The notes: generated by a model from the letters alone, not told the origin. A stretch of DNA of 64,000 nt from Ahrensia marina (GCF_001293565.1 NZ_JXMU01000016.1:35916-99915); one strand, 5' to 3'. Positions 8,341 to 17,682 are shown, counted from the stretch's first letter. Program-made: numbers and translations.

Positions 8341-9081
8341 ATGTCTGACAACAATGGTGAAGTCCGGTTTGAAACCCTTGGCAAGAATGTCGGGCATATC
8401 ATTATTGACCGGCCCAAAAAACACAACGCGCTAACGCCACTTATGTATCGGCAGATCGGTGAAGCGTGTGACAGAGCCAACAAGCTTGACGAGGTCCATG
8501 CCGTGATCTTTTCCGGTGCGGGCGAAAAAGCCTTCTGTGCCGGTTCGGATACCGCTGCATTGGACGAGTATGAAGACTTTTGGGCCTGGCGGAACCGCTA
8601 TGATTATATCCCGCCGATCAGAGCATTGCGTAAACCGGCGATTGCCGCAGTAAAAGGATGGGCGCTGGGCGGCGGCCTTGAAATTGCATTGGCTTGCGAT
8701 TTGCGCGTTGTTGCAAAGTCTGCTCAGTTCAGCGCGCCGGAAGTCGCCTTGGGCTGGAACGGTGCCGGCGGTGCCGCACAACATCTAACCCGCATGTGCG
8801 GCTATGGTCAGGCAATGAAATATCTTCTGACGGGCGAGCGTTTTAATGGTGAGGAAGCACACCGGATAGGCATGGTGGAATGGCTGGTCGAACCCGGCGA
8901 AGAAATGGCAAAAGCGATTGAAGTAGCGCAGTTGATTGCCGGACATTCAAGCCCGGCAACACAAGCGGTCAAATCCAGTGTGCGCGCTGCGATGAACACA
9001 AGTGTGGACATGGGCTTGCAAATCGAGAACGAATTGATGTCACTGTGCTTTGCAAAAGTTGAGCAGGCTAAAGGCAAATAG
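8341..9081 (+). CDS. Enoyl-CoA hydratase/isomerase (crotonase) family protein
   Basis: A 246-residue cytoplasmic crotonase-fold enzyme. The two oxyanion-hole segments are visible: AFCAGSD at about residue 63 and GWALGGGLEIALACDLRV at about 103-120. A PEVALG glutamate follows at about 138. Family members hydrate, isomerise or cleave acyl-CoA substrates; the reaction here is not determined. GGAG precedes the ATG. It is in the TRAP operon and directly abuts the IclR gene, so it is probably induced together with transport. It could act on thioesters made by the CoA-transferases at 9873 or 24909. Confidence 0.88.
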   Translation: MSDNNGEVRFETLGKNVGHIIIDRPKKHNALTPLMYRQIGEACDRANKLDEVHAVIFSGAGEKAFCAGSDTAALDEYEDFWAWRNRYDYIPPIRALRKPAIAAVKGWALGGGLEIALACDLRVVAKSAQFSAPEVALGWNGAGGAAQHLTRMCGYGQAMKYLLTGERFNGEEAHRIGMVEWLVEPGEEMAKAIEVAQLIAGHSSPATQAVKSSVRAAMNTSVDMGLQIENELMSLCFAKVEQAKGK

Positions 9082-9876
9082 ATGGCGACAAAACACCCGA
9101 TACCCGACGATGACACTTCGGTAGAAAATGGCCGTAAAAAATCAGCGGTGCCCTCTGTCAGCAAAGCACTCGACGTCCTCGAGCTTCTCGCCGAGGCTCG
9201 TCCCGGATTAACGATGAACGAAATCGTTGCGGCGCTTAACAGAACGATGGGTGAGATTTACCGGATCGTTGTTTATCTCAGCACCCGTGGTTACATCGAG
9301 CAGGATGAAAACACCGGCCGCTATGCACTGACTCTGCGGCTGTTTGAACTGTCGCACAAATACGATCCGACCGAACGTCTGATTAGCAATGGTGTACCCT
9401 TGCTGGAACGGATCGCAGCGCGCACCGAACAATCATGTCATTTGGGTGTAAAAAACCGGAATTCGATCCTGATACTAGCATCCGTTCACAGCCCGCGCCC
9501 TGCCGGATATTCTGTGCGTACAGGCGCAGTCTTCGATTTGGCCAACACCAGTACCGGAAATGTCATAACGGCATACTCATCGGAAAGCGAACAGAAGCGC
9601 TATTTGAGCAAACTGGACAAAAGTGAGCGCGATTCAGCCGTCGAGCGATTGGCCCATATAAGAGAACGTGGCTATGAAGACCGGATGAGTGCACTGGTCA
9701 AAGGTGTCAGGAATTTAAGCGTACCAATATTTGATAACCGCGGCATCGTCGCTGCGATTACTTCAGGTTATATCGAACAGGTTGATGCACGATTTACACC
9801 GGAAGATACCTTAAACGAAATTATCAGTGCTGCGCAGGAATTATCGAAGTCACTGGGCAGCGCGCCCAAAGATTAG
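9082..9876 (+). CDS. IclR family transcriptional regulator, copy 1
   Basis: A 264-residue regulator with an N-terminal winged helix at about 22-85 (SVSKALDVLELLAEA, then LTMNEIVAALNRTMGEIYRIV) and a C-terminal effector-binding GAF-like domain at about 100-255. The ATG directly follows the crotonase stop codon, so it is likely translated with the TRAP operon. Its 3' end overlaps the convergent CoA-transferase gene by 4 bp. IclR proteins bind small carboxylic or aromatic ligands. The repeated 25-bp palindromes in this block are natural candidate binding sites for it or for its paralog at 12391. Confidence 0.92.
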   Translation: MATKHPIPDDDTSVENGRKKSAVPSVSKALDVLELLAEARPGLTMNEIVAALNRTMGEIYRIVVYLSTRGYIEQDENTGRYALTLRLFELSHKYDPTERLISNGVPLLERIAARTEQSCHLGVKNRNSILILASVHSPRPAGYSVRTGAVFDLANTSTGNVITAYSSESEQKRYLSKLDKSERDSAVERLAHIRERGYEDRMSALVKGVRNLSVPIFDNRGIVAAITSGYIEQVDARFTPEDTLNEIISAAQELSKSLGSAPKD

Positions 9877-11012
9877 CGGCCGCGCCATCCTTTGCTTAAA
9901 ATCATATTGTCCTGCCCCAATCGAGGCGCAGCAGAGCTTGTCTTATTCTGCTCGCCATCAATGCGCATCGGCATCGACATCGCTTTGATGTTCAACTCGC
10001 CGCGCTTGACATCCTGCAGCATGCCCATGCTTTGCAATACGCCTGAGTTAAGCGTTTCATCCCAGTCCATAACAGGTGCCGCCCAAATATCGGCAGCAAT
10101 CATTGCTTCCATCCAGACTTCGGTGTCGCCCGCTTCCAGATGCGCCGACAGTTCAGCTTTAATTGCCTCACGGTGTTTAAAATTATCCATTTCTTGAAAG
10201 GAGGCTTCGAGCTTGAGGCAGTCGGCCAGCTTCGTCAGATCGTTCATCGCGATCGCAAGATGCCCGTTTCTGGTCCGGTAAACACCATAAGGTGCGGCAA
10301 GGAAAGCGTGAGCAGGCGCATTATGTGGCCGCTCCGGCATCTTGCCATCGCCATTCATAAAAGTACTCAACAATTCAAACTGGAGGTCTGCAATCGCCTC
10401 TATAAGGCTGGTCTCAATCAACCCGCCCTCGCCGGTGCGCTCACGCCGGAACAATAATGCCAACAGACCTTGGGTTAAGGCGGCACCGGCAAGAATGTCG
10501 GCAATCGGCAAGCCGATGGCAACCGGTCCATCATTGGCACCGCCGCTTAACCACATAATGCCGCTGCGCGCTTGCGCCAAAAGATCTTGGCCCGGCAGCT
10601 TTTCCCAGGCATTTCCAACGCCATAACCACTAACCGAACCATAAACGATATCCGGCTTGCGCTTCTTTACAGCATCATAGCCAAATCCGAGCCGCTCAAT
10701 CACACCCGGCCGGAAGTTTTGGATAACAACATCAGCCTCATCAATTAGTGCCCAGACCTGTTCTTTATCGGCGTCGCTTTTTAGATCAACTTCAACGGAT
10801 TTTTTATTGCGGTTGATTGCGTGAAAAATTGTGCTGTCACCGTCTATCACAGTATCAGAGACATAAAGATATCGCGACAGATCGCCCGTACCGGATTTTT
10901 CGATCTTGATCACATCGGCACCGAGGTCTGCCAATCTTAGCGAGGCATAGGGGCCAGCCAGAAACTGGCTGAAATCCAGAACTTTGATACCGCTGAGTGG
11001 ATTGTTTATCAT
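9873..11012 (-). CDS. Class III CoA-transferase (CaiB/BaiF family), copy 1
   Basis: A 379-residue family III CoA-transferase, which moves CoA from one acyl-CoA to a free carboxylic acid. The N-terminal signature GIKVLDFSQFLAGPYASLRLADLGADV is complete. The segment VIQNFRPGVIERLGFGYD is present, and the conserved catalytic aspartate sits in LPIADILAG at about 175. The ribosome site is weak. The gene is monocistronic, convergent with the IclR gene, and shares a control region with the lactonase at 11216. A paralog is at 24909 and a remnant at 42572. Acyl donor and acceptor unknown. Confidence 0.9.
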   Translation of the reverse strand: MINNPLSGIKVLDFSQFLAGPYASLRLADLGADVIKIEKSGTGDLSRYLYVSDTVIDGDSTIFHAINRNKKSVEVDLKSDADKEQVWALIDEADVVIQNFRPGVIERLGFGYDAVKKRKPDIVYGSVSGYGVGNAWEKLPGQDLLAQARSGIMWLSGGANDGPVAIGLPIADILAGAALTQGLLALLFRRERTGEGGLIETSLIEAIADLQFELLSTFMNGDGKMPERPHNAPAHAFLAAPYGVYRTRNGHLAIAMNDLTKLADCLKLEASFQEMDNFKHREAIKAELSAHLEAGDTEVWMEAMIAADIWAAPVMDWDETLNSGVLQSMGMLQDVKRGELNIKAMSMPMRIDGEQNKTSSAAPRLGQDNMILSKGWRGR

Positions 11013-11094
11013 ATTTATTGTCGTCCGCTTTTTCTATATTACCTGCAAAAGGCAATCATGCTGAAACAAGCTTACATCATTTTAGGCTTGCATC

Positions 11095-11119
11095 ATATAT
11101 AAAACTGAATATCATATAC
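11095..11119. promoter_or_regulatory. Candidate IclR-regulon operator, site 2
   Basis: A 25-bp pseudo-palindrome with core ATATAAAACT (11097-11106) and distal half TCATATAC, 8 of 12 pairs complementary. It matches the 24863 site at 20 of 25 positions. It lies between the divergent CoA-transferase and lactonase genes. Confidence 0.55.
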
Positions 11120-11215
11120 AAAATAATTGAATTTTAGTACTTACTTTTGAAGTCTTCGGATTGCCTACGATGGCCTTAACCGATCCATATCAAAGTACAG
11201 ATGGAACTGGCTATT

Positions 11216-12316
11216 ATGACGCAAACCCGGGTTTTCATCAGTGGATGTAATAATCCTACGGGCTATTTTGCGTCTTCAAACTCGCCCGGAATTTCCCTGT
11301 TTGCGATCGACTTTGAAACGTCAGATGCTGAACTGGAAACACAGTATGAAGACGTTCAAAACCCGACCTTTATGACGGTTCATCCGCAAATCGGGCGCAT
11401 CTATGCAACCAGTGAAATGCCGCAGCTTGCTGAAGGCTCTGTAACGGCTTTTGATGTAAGTGACGATTGCAAAAAGCTTTTTCGACTTTCCACGCAGTCA
11501 TCAGCTGGTTCAATCACGGCGCATGTCAGCCTGGATAAATCCTTAAATTATCTGCTCGTTGTCAATCATGGGTGGGACGAAGATTTAGGCGGCCGCGATC
11601 AGGCCATGGCGACAATCGCACTGGATGCGCAAACCGGACTGGGGGAAATCTCCGCGACAGTTAAGCACGACGGTACCGGTCCGCAATTGCCCCGCCAGCA
11701 ACGCTCTCACCCGCACGCCGTGTTGGCAACGCCTGACAATCGCTTCCTGATCGTTACAGATTTGGGTGCCGATGCGATGATGGTATACCGCTTTGATGCA
11801 GCGAACGGCTCTGTGCAACATGTCCAGACCACGGCATTAAAACCCGGCTGCGGACCACGGCACTTTGCTTTCTCGCACGACGGCGAACGTGTCCATGTAT
11901 GCGGAGAATTGGATTCAACGGTTACCACGCTGGCGCTTGATAAGGATAGCGGACATTTATCGGTAATAGGAACGTGCACCACACGCGCGGAATGTGCAAA
12001 AACAAGCAACTACCCGTCTGAAATATCACTTAGTCCGTTGGGCAAACACATCTATGTCGCCAACAGAGGTGACGATACTCTCGCACGCATCAACATTGAT
12101 ACAGAAGACGGTGTGCCCAAGTTTGTCGAAACTGTCGACGCTCAAGGCCAAACACCGCGCCATTTCGCCGTTGATCCAAGCAGTCAATATTTATTGGTCG
12201 CAAATCAGGACAGCGACCGCGTGAACAGTTTTAAGATTGGCGCCGACGATCAACTTATCCCAATGGATTTCAGCATCAATATCGGAACACCAACCTGCAT
12301 CGCATTTTACAGATAG
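11216..12316 (+). CDS. Lactonase of the seven-bladed beta-propeller family (Pgl/YbhE-like)
   Basis: A 366-residue cytoplasmic protein (371 if the ATG at 11201 is used) with repeated propeller-blade motifs: HPQIGRIYATSE, SHPHAVLATPDNRFLIVTDLGAD at about 165-190, GPRHFAFSHDGERVHVCGELD at about 220-240, and ISLSPLGKHIYVANRGDD. This is the fold of bacterial YbhE-type 6-phosphogluconolactonase and related sugar lactonases. It lies downstream of site 2, and its neighbours are an IclR regulator and a binding-like protein, so hydrolysis of a sugar lactone made by one of the dehydrogenases in the block is likely. True 6-phosphogluconolactone activity is less likely in this context. Confidence 0.82.
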   Translation: MTQTRVFISGCNNPTGYFASSNSPGISLFAIDFETSDAELETQYEDVQNPTFMTVHPQIGRIYATSEMPQLAEGSVTAFDVSDDCKKLFRLSTQSSAGSITAHVSLDKSLNYLLVVNHGWDEDLGGRDQAMATIALDAQTGLGEISATVKHDGTGPQLPRQQRSHPHAVLATPDNRFLIVTDLGADAMMVYRFDAANGSVQHVQTTALKPGCGPRHFAFSHDGERVHVCGELDSTVTTLALDKDSGHLSVIGTCTTRAECAKTSNYPSEISLSPLGKHIYVANRGDDTLARINIDTEDGVPKFVETVDAQGQTPRHFAVDPSSQYLLVANQDSDRVNSFKIGADDQLIPMDFSINIGTPTCIAFYR

Positions 12317-12372
12317 AGACCGGTTTCAGGATCAAGTCAGGTATTTACAACTTTATATAAATAGCGGCAAAC

Positions 12373-12384
12373 AGTTTTATATGT
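12373..12384. promoter_or_regulatory. Candidate IclR-regulon half-site
   Basis: On the minus strand the 10-base core ATATAAAACT, identical to sites at 11097 and 24865, is present at 12373-12382, but the second half of the dyad is not. It lies just before the second IclR gene, a common place for autoregulation. Confidence 0.3.
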
Positions 12385-12390
12385 GAAACA

Positions 12391-13212
12391 ATGAAGGGCT
12401 ACCGCTCGATGAAGACGAACACAAAAACCGAAAAAAATGTGACCTATTCAGCACCGGCACTTTCCAAAGGACTGGACATAATCGAACTGCTTGCTTCCAA
12501 TGCCGAAGGTTTGCGCAAAAGCGATGTCGCCAAGGCGCTGGACAGGTCCATCAGTGAAATTTTCCGCATGTTGGCTGTTCTCACAGATCGGGGATATGTC
12601 TCTTTTGATTCAGTGACCGACCGATATTCGCTAACAACAAAAATGTTCGAGATAGCGCATCGCCATCCTCCTATTAGACGACTGTCATCGGTCGCTATTC
12701 CAAGCATGCAAAATCTGGCATTGTCGCTCAATCAGTCTGTCCATATGGCTGTTTTGCACAATGACGACATCTTGATCATAGCGCAGGTCGATGCGCCCGG
12801 AAACAATGTCACGAGCGTGCGCTTAGGTGCCCGTGTGCCTTTATTTCAAACAGCATCAGGAGCAGCCCTTTTTAATGCTGTGCCAAAAGACCGCCAAGAA
12901 ATACTCTTGAAAAAAGCAGATCAGGAAATGCCTGATATGGTCGGCTTGTTCCGGCAGAACGTCGATAGCATTACAGCGCATGGATATTGCGAAAGCCGGT
13001 CTTCGGTTATCGAAGGCATCACGAACATTTCTGCGCCGATTTACGATTATTCGTCACAAGTCATTGCTGCTTTGACAATTCCCTTCCTGAAGCGCTTGCG
13101 CACCAGTCATTATGTTGAACCGCAGGAAAGCCGCAAACAGCTTGTCGAAGCGGCGCAGCATATCTCTCAGCTGCTGGGCGCAGGCACTTTTTCAGAAGAT
13201 CAAACCAATTAA
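12391..13212 (+). CDS. IclR family transcriptional regulator, copy 2
   Basis: A 273-residue IclR protein. The winged helix is at about 22-85 (LSKGLDIIELLAS, RKSDVAKALDRSISEIFRML) and the effector domain at about 100-265. The first ATG at 12391 is used; a second in-frame Met at 12409 is possible. It is a clear paralog of the regulator at 9082 in domain order and length. It is followed 23 bp later by the second leaderless binding-like protein, with which it probably forms an operon. Likely effector: an intermediate of the surrounding sugar/CoA pathway (inference). Confidence 0.92.
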   Translation: MKGYRSMKTNTKTEKNVTYSAPALSKGLDIIELLASNAEGLRKSDVAKALDRSISEIFRMLAVLTDRGYVSFDSVTDRYSLTTKMFEIAHRHPPIRRLSSVAIPSMQNLALSLNQSVHMAVLHNDDILIIAQVDAPGNNVTSVRLGARVPLFQTASGAALFNAVPKDRQEILLKKADQEMPDMVGLFRQNVDSITAHGYCESRSSVIEGITNISAPIYDYSSQVIAALTIPFLKRLRTSHYVEPQESRKQLVEAAQHISQLLGAGTFSEDQTN

Positions 13213-13235
13213 AAAGCGAAAGAAACCGGGGGAAC

Positions 13236-14369
13236 ATGACTGCTAAAACTATCCTTAAAGGAATGACCTGGTCTGACCCACGCGGCTATGATCCTATGGT
13301 TGCAACATCGGCGGAATTCTCACGGAAGAACCCAGATTTCGAGATCGAATGGGATAAGCGCTCATTACAAGATTTCGAATCTGTGCCTGTTGAAGAGCTT
13401 GCCCGCAAATATGATTTGATGGTGATTGATCATCCTCATTTAGGTTCTGTCGCTAAAAAGAATTGTCTCTTGGCATTTGATGAACATCTAACATCTGACC
13501 AATTTGAATCGCTATCTGCCGAAAGTTTGGGACGTAGCTTTGCAAGCTATAACCTTGGCGGACATCAGTGGGCGCTGCCAATTGATACAGCCGCCCAGGT
13601 TCAGGCATTTCGGCCCGACAAAACCAATTCGGCAACGACATGGGGCGAAGTGGTAAAGCTGGCGGAAAACGGTGCGGTGGTTTGGCCGCTGCGCTCCCCC
13701 CATTCATTGATGAGTTTTTTCACACTGGCAGCCAATCTTGGCACTCCGTGCGCAACAACACCAGGCGACCTGATTGAGCAAAATGCAGGAATGGCTGTTT
13801 TGAAAAAAATGCTGGCGGTCACTAGCCACCTCGATCCTGCATGTTTTGAGATGGATCCGATCGCGTCGCTTGATGCGATGGCGGAGGATAGCAGGTTTAT
13901 CCTCAATCCGCTTACGTATCTGTACAAAGGATATTCCGAGAAGAATTACCGCAAACATATCTTGCAATTCTGCGACATTGCAGCAGCCGGGAAGATTGGT
14001 CCGTCGGGGTCAACATTGGGCGGCACAGGCATCGCCATATCAGCGGAGACAAGCTCTCCTGAAGCCTGCGTAAAATACGCATTTTGGATCGCGAGCCGTG
14101 AGTGTCAGGAAGATTTATATGTGGCCTCAAACGGACAGCCCGCCAATATAATGGCATGGAACAATCACGCCGTGAACGCTTCTGTAAGCGATGCTTATTT
14201 TAATACCCGCCTTACACATGAGGCGGCATGGCTACGTCCGCGTCATGACGGATATATGGAATTTCAAAGCGAAGGTTCGGACATTCTTGAAAGTGCATTC
14301 CGCGGCAAGCTGGCACCCGCCGCGGCAATCAAACAGCTCAATAGCCGCTTTGCTCAGAGCTTTAAATAA
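13236..14369 (+). CDS. Leaderless solute-binding-like protein, copy 2
   Basis: A 377-residue paralog of the protein at 4164-5291. It starts MTAKTILKGMTWSDPRGYD with a GGGGGA ribosome site directly upstream and has no hydrophobic leader, so export is unlikely. Shared hallmarks are TW-x2-PRGYD, EWDKRSLQDFESVP (about 38-52), IDHPHLG (about 68-74), and a glycine-rich GSTLGGTGIAIS segment (about 262) equivalent to ARRAILGGAGIGVS in copy 1. It follows an IclR gene, and no permease or ATPase adjoins it. Repeated occurrence without a leader beside CoA-transferase genes suggests a cytoplasmic role such as ligand sensing, metabolite channelling or catalysis. Function unknown. Confidence 0.75.
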   Translation: MTAKTILKGMTWSDPRGYDPMVATSAEFSRKNPDFEIEWDKRSLQDFESVPVEELARKYDLMVIDHPHLGSVAKKNCLLAFDEHLTSDQFESLSAESLGRSFASYNLGGHQWALPIDTAAQVQAFRPDKTNSATTWGEVVKLAENGAVVWPLRSPHSLMSFFTLAANLGTPCATTPGDLIEQNAGMAVLKKMLAVTSHLDPACFEMDPIASLDAMAEDSRFILNPLTYLYKGYSEKNYRKHILQFCDIAAAGKIGPSGSTLGGTGIAISAETSSPEACVKYAFWIASRECQEDLYVASNGQPANIMAWNNHAVNASVSDAYFNTRLTHEAAWLRPRHDGYMEFQSEGSDILESAFRGKLAPAAAIKQLNSRFAQSFK

Positions 14370-14395
14370 AGCCTGTTATATCGACGCCATTGCTA

Positions 14396-15235
14396 TCAGT
14401 CAGCGATCACATCTTGGCGCTGGCTGCCAAGACCGGCAATGCCAAGCTCGACCACATCGCCTGCCTTCAGGTAACGGGGCGGTTTAAAGCCCATGCCCAC
14501 ACCCGGCGGCGTGCCTGTGGAAATAACATCACCGGGGTGAAGCGTGAAAAACTGGCTGAGATAGCTTATGACATGCGCAACACCGTAAACCATCGTTTTC
14601 GTTGAGCCGTCCTGAACCTTTTCGCCATTGACTTCCAACCACATGGATAGATCTTGCGGGTCTGCAACATCATCAGGCGTAACCAGCCAAGGGCCAATCT
14701 GGCCGAAATTGTCGCACGATTTTCCTTTGGTCCACTGCCCTGCCCGCTCGGTCTGAAAGGCACGCTCGGAAACATCATTGATGACGCAATAACCGGCGAC
14801 ATGGCTGAGCGCATTGTCCTGATCGACATATTTGGCTTTCTTGCCGATCACCACACCCAGTTCCACTTCCCAGTCGGTCTTTTCAGATCCTTTAGGAATA
14901 ATGATCGGGTCATTGGGCCCGCAGATAGCGCTCGTTGCCTTCATGAAGATTACCGGCTCCGGCGGCACTTCAAGGCCCGATTCGGCAGCATGGTCGGCAT
15001 AGTTCAAGCCGATACAAATGAATTTTCCCGTACCGCCAACACAAGGACCGATACGCACAGAACCGTCAACAACCGGCAAACTCTCCGGCTTGATCTTAGC
15101 GGCAAGATCATCGAGATTTTCCAGGACAGAACCGGACAAATCATCAACGAGTTCAGAAATATCCCGAATGGTTCCGTTGTCTTCCACAATACCCGGCTTT
15201 TCCTGACCGGGCTCTCCATAGCGAATAAATTTCAT
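14396..15235 (-). CDS. Fumarylacetoacetate hydrolase family protein, likely 2,4-diketo-3-deoxy-L-fuconate hydrolase
   Basis: A 279-residue FAH-fold enzyme. The metal site is made by acidic residues in WEVELGVVIG (about 122-131) and NDVSER (about 152), with GKFICIGLNYADHAAESG at about 70-87 and GDVISTGTPPGVGMG at about 240-254. Family members cleave C-C bonds of diketo acids. With the adjoining SDR, sugar-acid dehydratase, mutarotase and lactonase it fits the last step of the oxidative L-fucose pathway, giving pyruvate and lactate. That assignment comes from context; FAH proteins of this type are hard to tell apart by sequence. Last gene of the leftward cluster. Confidence 0.8.
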   Translation of the reverse strand: MKFIRYGEPGQEKPGIVEDNGTIRDISELVDDLSGSVLENLDDLAAKIKPESLPVVDGSVRIGPCVGGTGKFICIGLNYADHAAESGLEVPPEPVIFMKATSAICGPNDPIIIPKGSEKTDWEVELGVVIGKKAKYVDQDNALSHVAGYCVINDVSERAFQTERAGQWTKGKSCDNFGQIGPWLVTPDDVADPQDLSMWLEVNGEKVQDGSTKTMVYGVAHVISYLSQFFTLHPGDVISTGTPPGVGMGFKPPRYLKAGDVVELGIAGLGSQRQDVIAD

Positions 15236-15249
15236 TCTTTTTTCCTAAG

Positions 15250-15987
15250 TTACATTGTCCAGCCGCCATCGATGACGTGCATTCTTCCTGTTGTAAAAGC
15301 CGATTCTTCACTTGCCAGATAGGCAGCAAGGGCAGCGATTTCTTCCGGTTTTCCCAACCGGCCCATAGGCTGACGGGCGAGAAATTCTTTGCGTGCCTTT
15401 TCGTAGTCTCCAAGTGCATGCAAGCGCTCTTCAAGGGAAGGGCTTTCAACCGTACCGGGGCAAATTGCATTACAGCGCACACCCTGATTGATGAAGTCGG
15501 CGGCAACGGACCGCGTTAGCCCGCCAACCGCCGCTTTGGTTGCCGTATATATAAATCTGTTCGGCGCGCCGTTGATTGGCCCCAGTACAGATGAAACATT
15601 CACAATGGACCCGCCGCCATTTTCAATCATCTTGGGCAGCACGGCCTGAATTGTATGAAACATCGATGTCACATTAAGCGACCACGCAAAATTCCATTCC
15701 TCGTCAGTGGCATCCAGAATGGTTCCCGCATGCACAAAGCCTGCGCAGTTAAACAGCACATCAACCGCGCCAATTTCCGCCGCAAGCGCTTTAATGGCGT
15801 CTGTATCGGTCACATCAAGCTTACGGGCGATAATATTCTCATTATCTGCAACATCATTGAGCGAAGCCTCATTCAGATCGGTCGCAAATACTTTTGCACC
15901 TTCCGAAGCAAACCGCAGCGCGGCTGCCTTGCCTATGCCTTGGCCGCAAGCTGTTGCTAAAACTGTTTTTCCTTCAAGTCGCTTCAT
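15250..15987 (-). CDS. SDR, probable 2-keto-3-deoxy-L-fuconate dehydrogenase
   Basis: A 245-residue classical SDR. The cofactor site is unusual, TACGQGIG in place of TGxxxGIG (about residues 12-19). NCAG, SSV and YTATK (Y-x3-K at about 147) are present. The loop CPGTVESPSLEERLHA at about 180-195 resembles that of 2-keto-3-deoxy-L-fuconate 4-dehydrogenases and their BDH2/DHRS6 relatives. It would oxidise the dehydratase product to the diketo acid cleaved by the FAH protein next door, 14 bp downstream. Confident as an SDR, moderate for the substrate. Confidence 0.8.
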   Translation of the reverse strand: MKRLEGKTVLATACGQGIGKAAALRFASEGAKVFATDLNEASLNDVADNENIIARKLDVTDTDAIKALAAEIGAVDVLFNCAGFVHAGTILDATDEEWNFAWSLNVTSMFHTIQAVLPKMIENGGGSIVNVSSVLGPINGAPNRFIYTATKAAVGGLTRSVAADFINQGVRCNAICPGTVESPSLEERLHALGDYEKARKEFLARQPMGRLGKPEEIAALAAYLASEESAFTTGRMHVIDGGWTM

Positions 15988-16145
15988 AATCTCTACCTTT
16001 ATCCAATGTCTGCGGGATGCAAGCCGTCCAAGTGGTTCAGCCGGCTTAAATGATAAAATAATTACGTGATGACCCTACGCTGCCGATCAAGTTGCGGTCG
16101 GTGATGCCTCGAAGACCAGCGCGCAGTTCGTCTGTATGACACGCG

Positions 16146-16601
16146 TCAGCCTTGGCTTTCCTTCATTTCAACAAGCAGTATATGATCGGCGGCAAGGACG
16201 GTCTCATCTTTTTGGTTGATGACTTCACAACGCTCGATCACTTGCCCCATGCCCTCACGTTTCGGGTCGGGATACTTATCCGAAATTGTCACTCTTGTTT
16301 TTATGGTATCGCCGATAAAGACAGGCCGTATAAAGCGTAATTTGTCATAACCATATGAAAATGCGACCGGATTGATGATGCTGGCGGTTAAGCCAATGCC
16401 AATGGAAAACACCATCGTGCCGTGCGCTATGCGCTGGCCAAAGGGCAAAGTCTTGCAAAATTCAGCATCAAGATGGTGCGGGAAAAAATCGCCCGTATGT
16501 CCGGCGTGTACAACGAAATCGGTCTCTGTAATCGTGCGGCCGACCGTGGTCCGCGACGCGTCCAGCGCATAATCTTCAAAGTAAATTGTCTCTGTATGCA
16601 T
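16146..16601 (-). CDS. MaoC-family hot-dog hydratase, copy 1
   Basis: A 151-residue single hot-dog domain protein. The hydratase motif is intact: the aspartate and histidine in [13 protein letters not shown] (about 35-47), and IAHGTMVFS (about 58-66). MaoC proteins hydrate enoyl-CoA thioesters in the cytoplasm. Residues from FSYGYDKLR to RPVFIGDTI (about 80-100) are nearly identical to the paralog at 24330. It sits in the middle of the sugar-oxidation cluster, which is unexpected unless a CoA thioester is made from the same substrate. Probably works with the CoA-transferases and crotonase nearby (inference). Confidence 0.88.
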   Translation of the reverse strand: MHTETIYFEDYALDASRTTVGRTITETDFVVHAGHTGDFFPHHLDAEFCKTLPFGQRIAHGTMVFSIGIGLTASIINPVAFSYGYDKLRFIRPVFIGDTIKTRVTISDKYPDPKREGMGQVIERCEVINQKDETVLAADHILLVEMKESQG

Positions 16602-16602
16602 T

Positions 16603-17682
16603 TCAGTCTCTTTTTGCGATCGGTGTAGAAGGCAGGCTACTGCTCAGATATGCTGCTTCGACCAGCGCCATCGTGTCCCAACCGTCTTGAACATTTGAAA
16701 TTAATTGCTTTTCTTCACCCGTTGCAAACCGTTGAAGCTGTGCCATGCGGTGGGTAAAGGCATCGGGAAACCACGCGCCGTGAAGCGGCACCTGTTGCCA
16801 TCCCTCACCGCTATTGAGCCAAAGCTCGTCCGGTTCACCGTGCGGGTAATCAAGGTTGACACCCAGCTTCACATAGGCTGCGCCTTTAGTGCCGCAAATG
16901 CGGAACTCACAGGCTTGAAACTGGCGTCCAAATGAATGGTTATGATTGATTGACAAGGCGCAACGTTTTTCATCACCGTAATCCAGAATAGCGGACGTCC
17001 GTGTCTGTGCAATTTTGGATGATGGATGCCCCATCGTCTTGGCATGAATGCCCTGAGGGTTTCCAAGCAAACTGCGGATGAAATCCAGATAGTGAATTGA
17101 ATGCAAAGAGAGTTCGACCCGTGGAGATTTCAGCAAAAACTCCCACAAATGCCAAGGCGTATCCAATGCGAGCCAAGCGTCAAAGTCGACAATATCGCCC
17201 AAAAACCCTTTATCGGCGGCATCTTTTAACGCGAGCATCATAGGCGAAAACCGCAGTTGAAAATTCACCGCAGCGCGAATGTTTTTGTTCTCGCAGATGC
17301 TGACTATCTTGCTGGCTTCGTCAAGATCATTACCCATCGGTTTTTGCAGCAGGGCGGCAGCGCCATCGGGAAGTTTTTCCAAAATGCCAAAATGGGCTTG
17401 CGGCGGTGTCGCAAGATCAAAGAGCGCGTCCTCTTGCGCTATAGCCTCGTCAATATTGGAATAGGCAAATATTCCCCACTCTTGCGCAACCTTCTGCGCC
17501 TTTTCCAGATCAGGATCATAAATTCCCCGAACCGGAAAACCACCATTTTTATAAGCGGGCAAATGCGCATCCGTGACAATCGACCCGGCACCAAAAATGA
17601 CAATGGGCATCAGGTTGGACGGCTTGGGCCAAGCTTGGCGAAGGTCGGATAATTTCAGCTGATCAGTCAAGATGGAACACAT
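16603..17682 (-). CDS. Gfo/Idh/MocA family oxidoreductase
   Basis: About 359 residues. The NAD(P)-binding motif [14 protein letters not shown] lies at about 32-45 after a 25-residue N-terminal extension that relatives also carry. The substrate domain has the EK-x-P type motif in altered form ([12 protein letters not shown], about 113-124). The family oxidises or epimerises sugars and inositols. Here it is a candidate for the first sugar 1-dehydrogenase of the cluster. The start is uncertain: ATG 17682 has its ribosome site immediately adjacent, while a TTG at 17670 would overlap the mutarotase stop by 8 bp with a better spacing. It ends 1 bp before the MaoC start codon. Confidence 0.85.
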   Translation of the reverse strand: MCSILTDQLKLSDLRQAWPKPSNLMPIVIFGAGSIVTDAHLPAYKNGGFPVRGIYDPDLEKAQKVAQEWGIFAYSNIDEAIAQEDALFDLATPPQAHFGILEKLPDGAAALLQKPMGNDLDEASKIVSICENKNIRAAVNFQLRFSPMMLALKDAADKGFLGDIVDFDAWLALDTPWHLWEFLLKSPRVELSLHSIHYLDFIRSLLGNPQGIHAKTMGHPSSKIAQTRTSAILDYGDEKRCALSINHNHSFGRQFQACEFRICGTKGAAYVKLGVNLDYPHGEPDELWLNSGEGWQQVPLHGAWFPDAFTHRMAQLQRFATGEEKQLISNVQDGWDTMALVEAAYLSSSLPSTPIAKRD

